DNA of 61,861 bases from Saprospiraceae bacterium (lineage in GTDB: Bacteria; Bacteroidota; Bacteroidia; Chitinophagales; Saprospiraceae): positions 53,557 to 115,417 of the forward strand of contig JAHDEL010000009.1 in assembly GCA_020628855.1 (NCBI GenBank). The letters are read 5' to 3'. Of this stretch, positions 19,181-28,012 are shown piece by piece. Within the stretch, counting starts at the first letter, position 1. The number at the start of each line of letters is the position of its first letter. The position numbers were made by a program, and so were the translations under genes. Below the pieces are notes generated by a model, which saw only the letters and a list, made by a program, of their open reading frames with translations, was not told the DNA's origin and made no database searches.

Positions 19181-19188
19181 CAAAGATA
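19181..19188 (-). promoter_or_regulatory. -7 box of the S9 peptidase gene
   Basis: The minus strand reads TATCTTTG, identical to the boxes before hutI and dgt. The predicted transcription start near 19174 lies downstream of the in-frame TTG, which supports the ATG at 19162 as the real start and gives a leader of about 12 nt. Confidence 0.45.
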
Positions 19189-19211
19189 ACCCCCTGAAGT
19201 GATCTCAGCGT

Positions 19212-19637
19212 TTAACTCCCTAATGCTTCTTTGTACAGGATAGGAGTTGGATACTCTTCTTTCATAACGTGCCTCATTACATCAAAAGAAGTCACAACAC
19301 CTTTGAGCTCATTATTGAGATTTACCACAGGTAATGTTTTGAATCTTTTGTCCATGAAGAGTTCAGCGGCTGTTCCAACTTTATCTTTTGGGGTGATTTT
19401 GATGACCTTCTTATTCATTACATCTTTGACTCGCTTAGATTCAGCTTCTGGCGATTTTCTGAGTTCCTTCCACATGTCATATGTGGTAATCATCCCTAAA
19501 AGCTGACCATCTTCAGCGACAGGTAATTGTTGATATTTGTTCTGTAGCATGTAATCAGCTAATTCTGATAAAGTCTGATTAGGGTGAGCTATATCAGGAT
19601 TAATAGTCATAATCCTTCTGACTTCTTCATTCATCAT
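19212..19637 (-). CDS. CBS-domain pair protein
   Basis: 141 aa made up almost entirely of two CBS domains (about 8-60 and 72-128; GMITTYDMWKEL and GVVTSFDVMRHV close each). CBS pairs bind adenine nucleotides or other ligands and act as energy sensors. No enzymatic domain is attached. It stands alone, 50 nt after the S9 gene on the same strand and divergent from dgt. Its partner is unknown. Confidence 0.88.
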   Translation of the reverse strand: MMNEEVRRIMTINPDIAHPNQTLSELADYMLQNKYQQLPVAEDGQLLGMITTYDMWKELRKSPEAESKRVKDVMNKKVIKITPKDKVGTAAELFMDKRFKTLPVVNLNNELKGVVTSFDVMRHVMKEEYPTPILYKEALGS

Positions 19638-19761
19638 GGTTGGAGAAATTTAATTGTTTTGAAAATAGTATCTATAAGATAGAATAAAATTTGGAATTCC
19701 GCAACCTGTGTAGTATAATATTTGATTGAATATTATAAGAATTATTAGCAACAGTGATTCG

Positions 19762-19769
19762 TATCTTTG
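19762..19769 (+). promoter_or_regulatory. -7 box immediately upstream of dgt
   Basis: TATCTTTG (TAnnTTTG) ends 6 nt before the dgt ATG at 19776, so the transcript would start at or next to the start codon (leaderless). Confidence 0.5.
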
Positions 19770-19775
19770 TGCATC

Positions 19776-21143
19776 ATGCAATGGACAACCTGTTTTTCTG
19801 AGAAATCAATTGATGCACCAAGGAAATCTTCTGGAGCGAGATCTCATTTTCAGAGAGATTATGACCGATTGATTTTCTCTTCACCATTTCGTCGACTACA
19901 GAGTAAGACACAAGTATTTCCTTTGCCAGGAAGTAAGTTCGTCCATAATAGATTGACACATTCATTAGAGGTGGCAAGTGTGGGTCGTTCTCTGGGATCT
20001 ATGATAGGAGATTTTCTGGCAGAGCAGGTGATACCAAGTGGTGCAACTGCAGCAATCAAATTCTACAAGCATGATCTTGACTTTGTCATTGCTTCAGCTT
20101 GTCTTGCACATGATGTAGGAAATCCAGCTTTTGGACACTCAGGAGAGAAAGCTATAAGCAATTACTTTATTGAAAAAGAAGGAGATAGCTTTGAAGGTAA
20201 TATATTGAAATCTTACTTCTCACCAAGTGAGTGGTCAGATCTTATCAATTTTGAAGGCAATGCGAATGCATTACGACAATTGACTAAGAAATTTAAAGGT
20301 AAGAGTCAAGGTGGTCTTGGGTTGACTCTGACAACACTTGCATCGATGCTCAAGTACCCATGTGCTTCTCATCAAATAAATAGAAAACAGAAGCACTTAA
20401 AAAAATACGGCTATTTTCAAGCCGATAAGGAAGCATTTTTACACATTGTAGAAGAACTAGGCATGCTTGCTGATCCTGATCAAGCGGGCGCTTATTTAAG
20501 GCACCCTTTTGTTTACATTGTTGAGGCAGCCGATGATATTTGCTATAGCATCATTGATATGGAAGATGCCCATAGACTAGGGATATTATCATATGAAGAG
20601 ATCAGTAATTCATTCTTGTCAATATTCAAAGAGTTAGCTGGTAACGATTTTGAAAGAACGGCAACTAATGCCGATGCAATTCAAGATAAGAATGAATCCG
20701 TTGCATACTTAAGGGCAAAGCTGATCAATGCCTTAGTAGAAGCTAGTTTTGGAGTCTTTAAAGAAAATTATGAAGCAATATTGCAAGGTACTTTTAATGA
20801 GACTTTATTTGGAGTCATTGAGCAAGGTACACCTGCATTGAAAGAACTGGCGACAATATCTCTCGAAAAGATCTATCGAAACACTCAAGTATTAGAGATA
20901 GAGTTGGCTGGATATAATCTCATGTATCAATTATTAGATCTCTACATACCTGCGGTCTTGTCTAATACTAGAAAGCCACAACAAGAAACAGTATTGAGGT
21001 TAATGCCTCAACAGTTTACAGGTGATATAAACAGCAATTCTTATTATTTGAGAGTCATGAATGTTATTGATCATATTTCAAGTATGACCGATATCTTTGC
21101 AACTGAGCACTTTAGGAAGCTGAAAGGCATAGTAATTGCATGA
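19776..21143 (+). CDS. dgt: Deoxyguanosinetriphosphate triphosphohydrolase
   Basis: HD-domain enzyme that cleaves dGTP (or dNTPs) to the nucleoside and tripolyphosphate. 455 aa from ATG 19776; the in-frame TTG at 19767 belongs to the -7 promoter box. Motifs: RSHFQRDYDRLIFSSPFRRLQSKTQ at the N-terminus (given as a pattern), HNRLTHSLEVA, the HD metal motif CLAHDVGNPAFGHSGE and EAADDICYSIIDMEDA. Dgt homologues set dNTP pools and can limit phage replication. Monocistronic. Confidence 0.95.
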   Translation: MQWTTCFSEKSIDAPRKSSGARSHFQRDYDRLIFSSPFRRLQSKTQVFPLPGSKFVHNRLTHSLEVASVGRSLGSMIGDFLAEQVIPSGATAAIKFYKHDLDFVIASACLAHDVGNPAFGHSGEKAISNYFIEKEGDSFEGNILKSYFSPSEWSDLINFEGNANALRQLTKKFKGKSQGGLGLTLTTLASMLKYPCASHQINRKQKHLKKYGYFQADKEAFLHIVEELGMLADPDQAGAYLRHPFVYIVEAADDICYSIIDMEDAHRLGILSYEEISNSFLSIFKELAGNDFERTATNADAIQDKNESVAYLRAKLINALVEASFGVFKENYEAILQGTFNETLFGVIEQGTPALKELATISLEKIYRNTQVLEIELAGYNLMYQLLDLYIPAVLSNTRKPQQETVLRLMPQQFTGDINSNSYYLRVMNVIDHISSMTDIFATEHFRKLKGIVIA

Positions 21144-21188
21144 AATTGAATTAAATCTGATTATTCTAAACACTTTAACTAGGAGCTT

Positions 21189-21725
21189 ATGAAAGGCATG
21201 GTATTTACGGAGTTCATGGAAATGGTCGAGGGGAAATTTGGCTATGAAATGGTCGATAAAATTATTGTAGACTCAGGAGTAGAATCAAAAGGAGTCTATA
21301 CTTCAGTTGGCACCTACCCGCATTCAGAAATGGTGCAGCTTGTTTTTTCATTGAGCAAGCTTTCTGAGGTAGAAGTACCAAAATTGTTACATGCGTTTGG
21401 GAGATATTTATTTGATACTTTTTCTAAACATTATGCTACATTTTTCGAAGATGTTGATAATGCGTATGATTTCTTTGAGTCCATCGAACAATATATTCAT
21501 GTAGAAGTCTTAAAACTCTACCCTGATGCAGAATTACCGAAGTTCTATACTGAAAAAAGAGACGAAAAAGAACTTCATCTTGTCTATCAAAGTGAAAGAA
21601 AGATGGCTGACTTTGCACTAGGTCTCCTTGAAAAAGGCCTTGAGTACTTTAATGAGGAAGCTACAATTGAGGTCAAGTCTTTAGCTGAAGATGGAAGTAA
21701 AGTCTTATTTCTCATTAGAAAATAA
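21189..21725 (+). CDS. H-NOX haem nitric-oxide/oxygen-binding sensor
   Basis: 178 aa, a complete stand-alone H-NOX domain. The proximal haem ligand is His104 in QYIHVEVLKLYPDAELP, and the haem-propionate motif Y-x-S-x-R is Tyr133, Ser135, Arg137. In other bacteria H-NOX binds NO and inhibits a partner histidine kinase encoded next door. Here the stop overlaps the kinase start (TAATG), a strong sign of partnership. AGGAG lies 6 nt before the ATG, one of few Shine-Dalgarno-like sites in this window. First gene of the H-NOX, kinase and LytTR cassette. Confidence 0.93.
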   Translation: MKGMVFTEFMEMVEGKFGYEMVDKIIVDSGVESKGVYTSVGTYPHSEMVQLVFSLSKLSEVEVPKLLHAFGRYLFDTFSKHYATFFEDVDNAYDFFESIEQYIHVEVLKLYPDAELPKFYTEKRDEKELHLVYQSERKMADFALGLLEKGLEYFNEEATIEVKSLAEDGSKVLFLIRK

Positions 21726-24148
21726 TGTCTGAATTAGAATATATTCAACGTCGGGTAGATCGAGAGATTCAAGCCAGAAAACATGCAGAAACTATTCTGG
21801 AGCAGAAAGCCCTTGAATTATTCGAAGCAAATATTAGACTTTCTAAACTCAATGAACAGTTAGAGCAACGAGTTGAAATACAAGAAAGACAATACAAGCA
21901 GCTTGTTGAAGAAGCTTCTGATTTTATATTCAATTTTTCACCTGAATTAGTACTTACTTTTGTTAATAATCAAGCAATAAAACTTAGCAATCTCAGCAAG
22001 GATGAACTCCTTGGAAAACCAATTGCTGATTTCATTCATAATGATCATAAAGAAGAAGCGAGAGAGTTCTTTAGAAGATTAAGGGATGGTGAGTCTGAAT
22101 CTAGTTATGTAGAGTTTCCAATTGTTTTCGATACAAGTCATCACATATGGCTAGGAATGAATGTCAATATAGTTCAAGAAGACAATGCTTCGTATTATTC
22201 TGTCATCGGTAGGGATATAACCCAAAGAAAACTAGTAGAGAAAGAACTGGCGCTTGCAATGTCAGGTCTTGAGAGAAGTGAGTATAAATATAGAGGTATA
22301 ATACAGAATCTGAACTTAGGAATGGTCGAGTTAGATTCTGAAATGCGCATAGTGCATGCTAATTCAACCTTACTGGAAATGATAGGTTATACCATCGATG
22401 AACTTCAAGGCAAAAGACAAGAAGAAATCTTTGTCGAAAAGGACAATTTACCTGAGTTTTTGCAGCAAGAACGAGTAGATCCCGATACTATAGAACCAGT
22501 CTATGAGTTAAGATTGACATCTAAAAATGAGGACACCTATCATACTTTGGTTAGTGTTGCTCCTATTCATAATATTGAAGGAGATCCAGCAGGACTTGCT
22601 TGCATTCACTATGATATTTCTGAACTCAGAAGGTTAACAGATGACCTTAGAATAGCGAAAGATATTGCTGAAGGAGCACAGAAAGCAGAAAAGAAATTCC
22701 TGGCAGTGATGACTCACGAAATGCGGACACCACTCAATGCTATAGTGGGTATGTCACACTTGCTAAAGGACACAACTTTGGATGAAGAGCAAGCAGAGTA
22801 CATTCATCTGATCACAAATGCAGCCGATATTCTGCAGTCACTAGTTTCTGATGTTCTCGATATTTCTAAGATTGATGCTGGAAAGGTTGAAGTAAACTTT
22901 GAAGAAGTAGAACTCAATGAAATATTAAATAATACAGCCAAATCAGTCCGAGTCAAGCACCCTAACCCCAAAGTAGAACTCCTCTACCAATCATCCATTG
23001 GATCTGAGGTTTGGTCTAGGTCTGATAAACAGCTTATTCAACAGATTGTAACAAATTTATTAGATAATGCGATGAAATTCACACACGAGGGTAGTGTGAA
23101 ATTGTTATTAGAGAATGGCAAGAATGACTGGATTAGAATAGCAGTTGAAGATACAGGAATAGGGATTTCAGAATCCCGGATAGATGCCATCTTTGAAGAG
23201 TTTGAGCAAGCAGATGCAAGTATTCAGGGTATCTATGGGGGAACAGGATTAGGACTTTCTATTTCAAGAAAATTGGCAGGTCTTCTGAATACAGAATTGA
23301 TAGTAAACTCTAAAATAGGCCAAGGGACAACCTTTTATTTCGACCTACCTCAGCTTGAAAAAGTCAACAATCAACAAACTCCTAATCAAATTAGTGAAGT
23401 CTCTGATACTTCAAACTATGTGCTTGTTGCAGAAGATAATTTGATGAATCTCAAGTATGTAACAAAATTACTAGAGAAGAAAGGATTCAAATTTGCAGTT
23501 GCAAAAGATGGTAAAGAGGCGATGGAAAAGTCAGATCAAGAGTCTTTTGATATTATTCTGATGGATATCCAAATGCCATTTGCTACAGGACATGAAGTGA
23601 CAGAATATATCAGGAAGGGAGATGGTCCAAATAAAAAAACACCAATAATTGCTCTCACAGCATCAACCTTAGCAAGTCAAAGACAGAAGTCAATAGAATC
23701 TGGAATGGATGAGTTCATATCTAAACCGTTCTCTCCAGATACTCTATTTAGTTTGATGGATCAATTGGCTGGTAAGGAATCGGATAAGAAGTCGAGTACA
23801 TTAACCATTGATCAAGATTATATTACTGCATATTATGGCGAAGATGTAGAGTATAAATTGGATATGTTCAACACATTTTTAGAGAGTACTCCATTCGAGC
23901 TAGAAAAACTAATCAGGTTAGCAGCAGAAGGAGACCTGGATAAGCTATCTCAAGTTGCACACAAGATTAAGCCCACATTCACAATGGTGGGGTTTCCCCA
24001 ATTGACTAACCTGATGAAAGAAATTGAGCAATCTGCCAGGAATAAAGAAGAATCTGTACGTGAAATAGTTCAAGTCAAATATTCAGTACTCAAAGACGCT
24101 GTTGAGATGATCAAGAAAGAAGTCTCTGAGTTGCAGGAAAAGCAATAA
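21725..24148 (+). CDS. Hybrid histidine kinase (PAS-PAS-HisKA-HATPase-REC-HPt)
   Basis: 807 aa, no membrane segment, so a cytoplasmic kinase suited to a soluble sensor. An N-terminal coiled coil (about 1-55) precedes two PAS domains (about 60-175 and 190-310), HisKA with His331 (MTHEMRTPLN), HATPase_c (about 430-545; N box LLDNAMKF, GTGLGLSIS), a receiver with Asp614 (ILMDIQMP) and an HPt domain with His746 (VAHKIKPTF). It resembles HnoK-type partners of H-NOX. The HPt would pass phosphate to the LytTR regulator encoded 2 nt downstream. Operon with the flanking genes. Confidence 0.94.
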   Translation: MSELEYIQRRVDREIQARKHAETILEQKALELFEANIRLSKLNEQLEQRVEIQERQYKQLVEEASDFIFNFSPELVLTFVNNQAIKLSNLSKDELLGKPIADFIHNDHKEEAREFFRRLRDGESESSYVEFPIVFDTSHHIWLGMNVNIVQEDNASYYSVIGRDITQRKLVEKELALAMSGLERSEYKYRGIIQNLNLGMVELDSEMRIVHANSTLLEMIGYTIDELQGKRQEEIFVEKDNLPEFLQQERVDPDTIEPVYELRLTSKNEDTYHTLVSVAPIHNIEGDPAGLACIHYDISELRRLTDDLRIAKDIAEGAQKAEKKFLAVMTHEMRTPLNAIVGMSHLLKDTTLDEEQAEYIHLITNAADILQSLVSDVLDISKIDAGKVEVNFEEVELNEILNNTAKSVRVKHPNPKVELLYQSSIGSEVWSRSDKQLIQQIVTNLLDNAMKFTHEGSVKLLLENGKNDWIRIAVEDTGIGISESRIDAIFEEFEQADASIQGIYGGTGLGLSISRKLAGLLNTELIVNSKIGQGTTFYFDLPQLEKVNNQQTPNQISEVSDTSNYVLVAEDNLMNLKYVTKLLEKKGFKFAVAKDGKEAMEKSDQESFDIILMDIQMPFATGHEVTEYIRKGDGPNKKTPIIALTASTLASQRQKSIESGMDEFISKPFSPDTLFSLMDQLAGKESDKKSSTLTIDQDYITAYYGEDVEYKLDMFNTFLESTPFELEKLIRLAAEGDLDKLSQVAHKIKPTFTMVGFPQLTNLMKEIEQSARNKEESVREIVQVKYSVLKDAVEMIKKEVSELQEKQ

Positions 24149-24150
24149 TT

Positions 24151-24852
24151 ATGAAATTAAAGACTCTTATAATAGATGATGAAATCATGGCAAGGAAAGC
24201 CATGCATAAGTATTCTGAAAACAACCCGCATTTACAAGTTATTGGAGAGTCTGAAAATGCAGAAGAAGCATTAAAAGTGATGGACAAATTGGAGGTTGAC
24301 CTGATGCTATTGGACATCGAAATGCCTGGTATGTCTGGTCTCGAGCTCCTGGATAAACTGCCTTACTTCCCACATGTAGTGTTTACCACTTCCAAGGCCG
24401 AATATGCTTATGATGCATTTGAGTATGATGTAGTTGATTTTCTCAAGAAGCCTATTACTAAGCCAAGATTCGACAAGGCAATTGATAAGGTTATTACACA
24501 AGTAGAAAAAGAAGAGTCGATTGCTTCTCAAAGTGCAAAGCGTGAGATGTATATCCGAGAAGATGGGAAGTACATACGTATTCCTTTTGACACTATTCTT
24601 TACTTCGAAAATGTGGGTGATTATATCAGTATCAAGACCACAAACGGCAATCATATTATGCATGGAGCCCTAAAGAGTCTCGACAATAAATTAAGTAATC
24701 CTAATTTTCTCAAAGTCCATAGATCATTCATAGTCAATATGGAGAAAATCAAAGATATAGAAGACAATACTTTGGTCATTGACAAAAAAGTAATCCCAAT
24801 AAGTCGGGCGCATAAGCCAATCTTGCTTAAGAGTATCAATTTTATAAGCTAG
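24151..24852 (+). CDS. LytTR-family response regulator
   Basis: 233 aa. Receiver (about 3-120) with phospho-acceptor Asp55 (LLLDIEMPGMSG), then a LytTR DNA-binding domain (about 133-230; ILYFENVGDYISIKT, FLKVHRSFIVNMEKI). LytTR proteins bind pairs of about 9-bp direct repeats with 12-13 bp between them. It is the output of the H-NOX cassette. Two intergenic regions downstream (28788-28843 and 34964-35019) carry direct repeats at 21-bp spacing and are candidate targets. Confidence 0.94.
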   Translation: MKLKTLIIDDEIMARKAMHKYSENNPHLQVIGESENAEEALKVMDKLEVDLMLLDIEMPGMSGLELLDKLPYFPHVVFTTSKAEYAYDAFEYDVVDFLKKPITKPRFDKAIDKVITQVEKEESIASQSAKREMYIREDGKYIRIPFDTILYFENVGDYISIKTTNGNHIMHGALKSLDNKLSNPNFLKVHRSFIVNMEKIKDIEDNTLVIDKKVIPISRAHKPILLKSINFIS

Positions 24853-24920
24853 GTAAGTTAGAAATTTATATTTTATTAACTTCATAGGTGAATCAATCTT
24901 TTTACTCTAATTATTGTGAA

Positions 24921-25859
24921 ATGAAACAATTATATACATTCTTATTTTTACTGCTATTATCAACTTTTGGCGTTTCACAATCTGAAGTGTTTTTGAATAT
25001 AAATCACAAATTAGGAACACAAAACTTTGATTTCAACTCCACAGGAACAACTGCAATGGGCCATGATTTTGAAGTTGAACGCTTGGAGTATTACATCTCT
25101 GAAATCACAGTTAACCATGATGGGACCTCAACACTTATAGAAGATTTATGGATACTTGCAGATGGAGGAAGAGCGGTTGCAGAATCTTTAGGAACTCTAG
25201 ATTTTACAACAATAGAATCAATCACACTACACATAGGAGTCGATGAAGAACATAATCACTTAAACCCAGCTTCTTGGCCATCAACACATCCTTTAGCACC
25301 ACAGGCACCGTCTATGCATTGGGGCTGGACGGCAGGCTATAGATTTGTGGCGATGGAAGGTAGAAGTAATGGTTCTGTTTGGCAGTTGCATGGGCTTGGT
25401 GATAGTAATTATTTTGAGACAACTGTAGATGTAGAGCCACGTGTAGAAGGAGATGTTACTCATATTGATCTTGATGCTAATTACATTGCTGCTCTTAATA
25501 GTATTGATGTTTCTGCCGCACCGATCAGTCATGGTGAGACAGGTCCAGCTAGAATTTGTCTAGTGAACTTCAGCGAGACTGTTTTTTCTCAAGCTTCAAC
25601 AACATCTAACATAGTAGAGGAGGAAATATTTGACTTCTCTCTCTTTCCGAATCCTTCAGCTGATGGAAGAATTGCAGTAGAGTTGCCTCAACCTATTGAT
25701 GCAGTGCTCCAAATTGTAAGTACTTCAGGCCAACTAATTATCGAGAAGGAGCTGAATGCGGGAAAGGGATCAGTTTTTATTAATGAAGGTGGGGTCTACA
25801 TTGTTAATATCATCGCTGAGGATAAGGCATTCAAATCTCAGACCTTTGTTGTTGAGTAA
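24921..25859 (+). CDS. MbnP-family copper-associated protein with T9SS sorting domain
   Basis: 312 aa from the ATG at 24921; an in-frame GTG at 24888 only adds residues before a clean signal peptide (KQLYTFLFLLLLSTFGVSQ). The body (about 20-225) matches the MbnP family: FEVERLEYYISEI, EDLWILAD, the HWGWTAGYRFVAMEG core, then the GETGPARICLVNF closing strand. The C-terminus (about 235-312; FSLFPNPSADG) is a T9SS sorting domain. MbnP in methanotrophs is processed by the di-haem enzyme MbnH, which oxidises a Trp to kynurenine for copper binding. Two di-haem genes follow directly, 5 nt downstream. Confidence 0.88.
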   Translation: MKQLYTFLFLLLLSTFGVSQSEVFLNINHKLGTQNFDFNSTGTTAMGHDFEVERLEYYISEITVNHDGTSTLIEDLWILADGGRAVAESLGTLDFTTIESITLHIGVDEEHNHLNPASWPSTHPLAPQAPSMHWGWTAGYRFVAMEGRSNGSVWQLHGLGDSNYFETTVDVEPRVEGDVTHIDLDANYIAALNSIDVSAAPISHGETGPARICLVNFSETVFSQASTTSNIVEEEIFDFSLFPNPSADGRIAVELPQPIDAVLQIVSTSGQLIIEKELNAGKGSVFINEGGVYIVNIIAEDKAFKSQTFVVE

Positions 25860-25864
25860 ATACT

Positions 25865-26863
25865 ATGCAAAAAGTACTCTCCTTAGTTTGTTTTGTAGTG
25901 TTGCTACAAAGTTGTAAAGAAGAGCCAATTCACAACATAGATTATTTGCCTAAGCTTCCGTCTCATTTTCCAGAGTTGGTCTTTCCTACAGATAATCAAT
26001 ATAGCGATGTTAGATGGGAGCTTGGAAAAAGGCTCTTCCAAAGTAATTTGTTGTCCATTGATAGCACATTGAGTTGTGCATCTTGTCATCATGCTGACAA
26101 AGCATTTACAGATCAAGAAGTTGTGTCTATTGGAGTTGAAAGCAGATTAGGTGATAGGAATACACCGACACTGGCCAATGTAGCCTTTCATCCTTATTAC
26201 ACAAGAGATGGAGGCGTACCTTCCTTGGAAATGCAAGTATTTGTTCCAATACAAGAGCATGCAGAGTTTGACTTTAACATAGTACTTGCAGGAGAGAGAT
26301 TAAATTCGAATGAAGAAATAGTTCAAATGAGTTTAGAAGCCTATGATCGTCTACCGGATCCTTTTGTAATTACAAGTGCTTTGGCTGTCTATGAGCGAAC
26401 TATAGTTTCTTATCAATCTAAGTATGATAGATACTTAACAGGTGAGTATAATTTTACGGAAGAAGAGGAATTAGGTTATAACTTGTTTAAGAGTGAAAGA
26501 TTAGGTTGTAGCGGCTGCCACGGTGGATTCGACTTTAGTGATTATACCTTTGCTAATACTGGTCTTTACATAGAATATTCAGATGATGGTAGGTACAGAG
26601 TCACATTGGATGAGAATGATCTTGCTACTTATAAAGTACCAAGTTTGAGAAATGTTGAACATACCTACCCGTATATGCACAATGGTAGTTTCGGTGACTT
26701 GAGAGACGTTATAAGACATTATGAGCAGGAAGTTAAACAGCATCCAAATTTGGATACTAGAATAAAAAATTTTGAGTTGAATTCTGAAGAAAGAGAGGCA
26801 TTATTGCATTTTCTTTTAACGTTAACTGATGAAGAATTCCTTAATAATCCAATTTATCAATGA
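25865..26863 (+). CDS. Di-haem cytochrome c peroxidase-like lipoprotein (MbnH-like), copy 1
   Basis: 332 aa. Lipobox LLQSC at Cys17 followed by K-E-E, the Bacteroidota surface lipoprotein export signal. Two c-type haem sites: C71-A-S-C-H75 and C215-S-G-C-H219. YMHNGSFGDLRDVIRHY near the C-terminus is typical of the CcpA/MauG/MbnH superfamily. Position directly after MbnP suggests an MbnH role (bis-Fe(IV) oxidation of MbnP) rather than plain peroxide removal. The stop overlaps the next start by 4 nt. Confidence 0.9.
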   Translation: MQKVLSLVCFVVLLQSCKEEPIHNIDYLPKLPSHFPELVFPTDNQYSDVRWELGKRLFQSNLLSIDSTLSCASCHHADKAFTDQEVVSIGVESRLGDRNTPTLANVAFHPYYTRDGGVPSLEMQVFVPIQEHAEFDFNIVLAGERLNSNEEIVQMSLEAYDRLPDPFVITSALAVYERTIVSYQSKYDRYLTGEYNFTEEEELGYNLFKSERLGCSGCHGGFDFSDYTFANTGLYIEYSDDGRYRVTLDENDLATYKVPSLRNVEHTYPYMHNGSFGDLRDVIRHYEQEVKQHPNLDTRIKNFELNSEEREALLHFLLTLTDEEFLNNPIYQ

Positions 26864-27957
26864 GTATGACAAGGATTGATATTATTTTAAGTATAATAAT
26901 GGTAACAATACTTGTCTTTGGTTGCAAGGAAGAACCAATGCAAGTTGCAGAATACGACGAATCTGAATATCTGCTGGCCTATGGCCATTTTCCAGAACCA
27001 TTATTAGAAGAGGACAATCTTCCGTTGACTGTCCAAAAAGTTCAGTTAGGTAGGATGTTATTCTATGAACCTTTGTTATCTAGAGATAATTCTCAGTCTT
27101 GTGCTAGTTGCCATAATCAAAAGGATGCATTCTCAGATACTTTGCAATTTTCGTTAGGCGTCCAAGGGCTACCTGGTAAGAGACAAGCCATGAGTGTGTT
27201 TAATCTGGCTTGGAATACAGACGGATTTTTTTGGGATGGTAGAGCTGAATTACTACGGCACCAAGCATTACTCCCCATAGAAGACGAATTAGAGATGGAT
27301 GAAACGCATGAGAATGTAATAGTGAAACTGCAAAGCGAACCCATGTACAGAGATCAATTTATCCGAGCTTTTGGTGATGATGAGATTACAACGGAGAGGA
27401 TGTCATTGGCAATGGAACAATTCATGCTGTCAATCGTATCCAACGATTCAAAGTATGATAGATATCTCAAAGGGGAAGATGTCTTAACAGACGAAGAAGA
27501 GCGAGGTAGACAGCTTTATTTTGGAGAATTTAATCCATTTTTTCCTGACAAATCTGGGGCGGATTGCGAACACTGTCACGGTGGTATTAATTTTGAGAAT
27601 GACTCCTATCTAAATAATGGTTTGGATAGCGATGCCAATTTCACTGATTTAGGAAGAGAAGACTTTACTGGAGATCCAATGGATCGAGCAAAATTTAAAG
27701 TAACCTCATTGAGAAATATTGCTGTGACACCACCCTACATGCATGACGGTCGATTTAAAACTTTAGAAGAGGTAATAGATCATTATAATGATCAAATAGT
27801 GCAGTCTTCGACACTTGATCCGGCCTTAGGATTTGTTTTTGATCAGGGAGGTCTGGGGCTTACCGAGCAAGATAAAGCTGACTTGATTGCTTTTCTTCAC
27901 ACTTTGACAGATGAGACTTTTTTAACCAACATAGAGTACTCAAACCCTTTTGAATAA
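26860..27957 (+). CDS. Di-haem cytochrome c peroxidase-like lipoprotein (MbnH-like), copy 2
   Basis: 365 aa, second di-haem protein, clearly divergent from copy 1. Lipobox VFGC at Cys22 again followed by K-E-E. Haem sites C81-A-S-C-H85 and C236-E-H-C-H240; YMHDGRFKTLEEVIDHY near the end. The ATGA overlap with copy 1 makes co-translation likely. Why two are needed is unknown: one may modify MbnP while the other acts as a peroxidase or acts on another partner. Confidence 0.9.
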   Translation: MSMTRIDIILSIIMVTILVFGCKEEPMQVAEYDESEYLLAYGHFPEPLLEEDNLPLTVQKVQLGRMLFYEPLLSRDNSQSCASCHNQKDAFSDTLQFSLGVQGLPGKRQAMSVFNLAWNTDGFFWDGRAELLRHQALLPIEDELEMDETHENVIVKLQSEPMYRDQFIRAFGDDEITTERMSLAMEQFMLSIVSNDSKYDRYLKGEDVLTDEEERGRQLYFGEFNPFFPDKSGADCEHCHGGINFENDSYLNNGLDSDANFTDLGREDFTGDPMDRAKFKVTSLRNIAVTPPYMHDGRFKTLEEVIDHYNDQIVQSSTLDPALGFVFDQGGLGLTEQDKADLIAFLHTLTDETFLTNIEYSNPFE

Positions 27958-28012
27958 TTAACAATTATTTTATTGCAACCAGTTTGAATTAATAGTTGTT
28001 TATTTCATAGAT

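Noticed and set aside
19163-19183. Upstream TTG start for the S9 peptidase
   Set aside because: The TTG is the end of a TATCTTTG promoter box, upstream of the expected transcription start.
24888-24920. GTG start for the MbnP gene
   Set aside because: Adds 11 polar residues ahead of an otherwise perfect signal peptide starting at ATG 24921.
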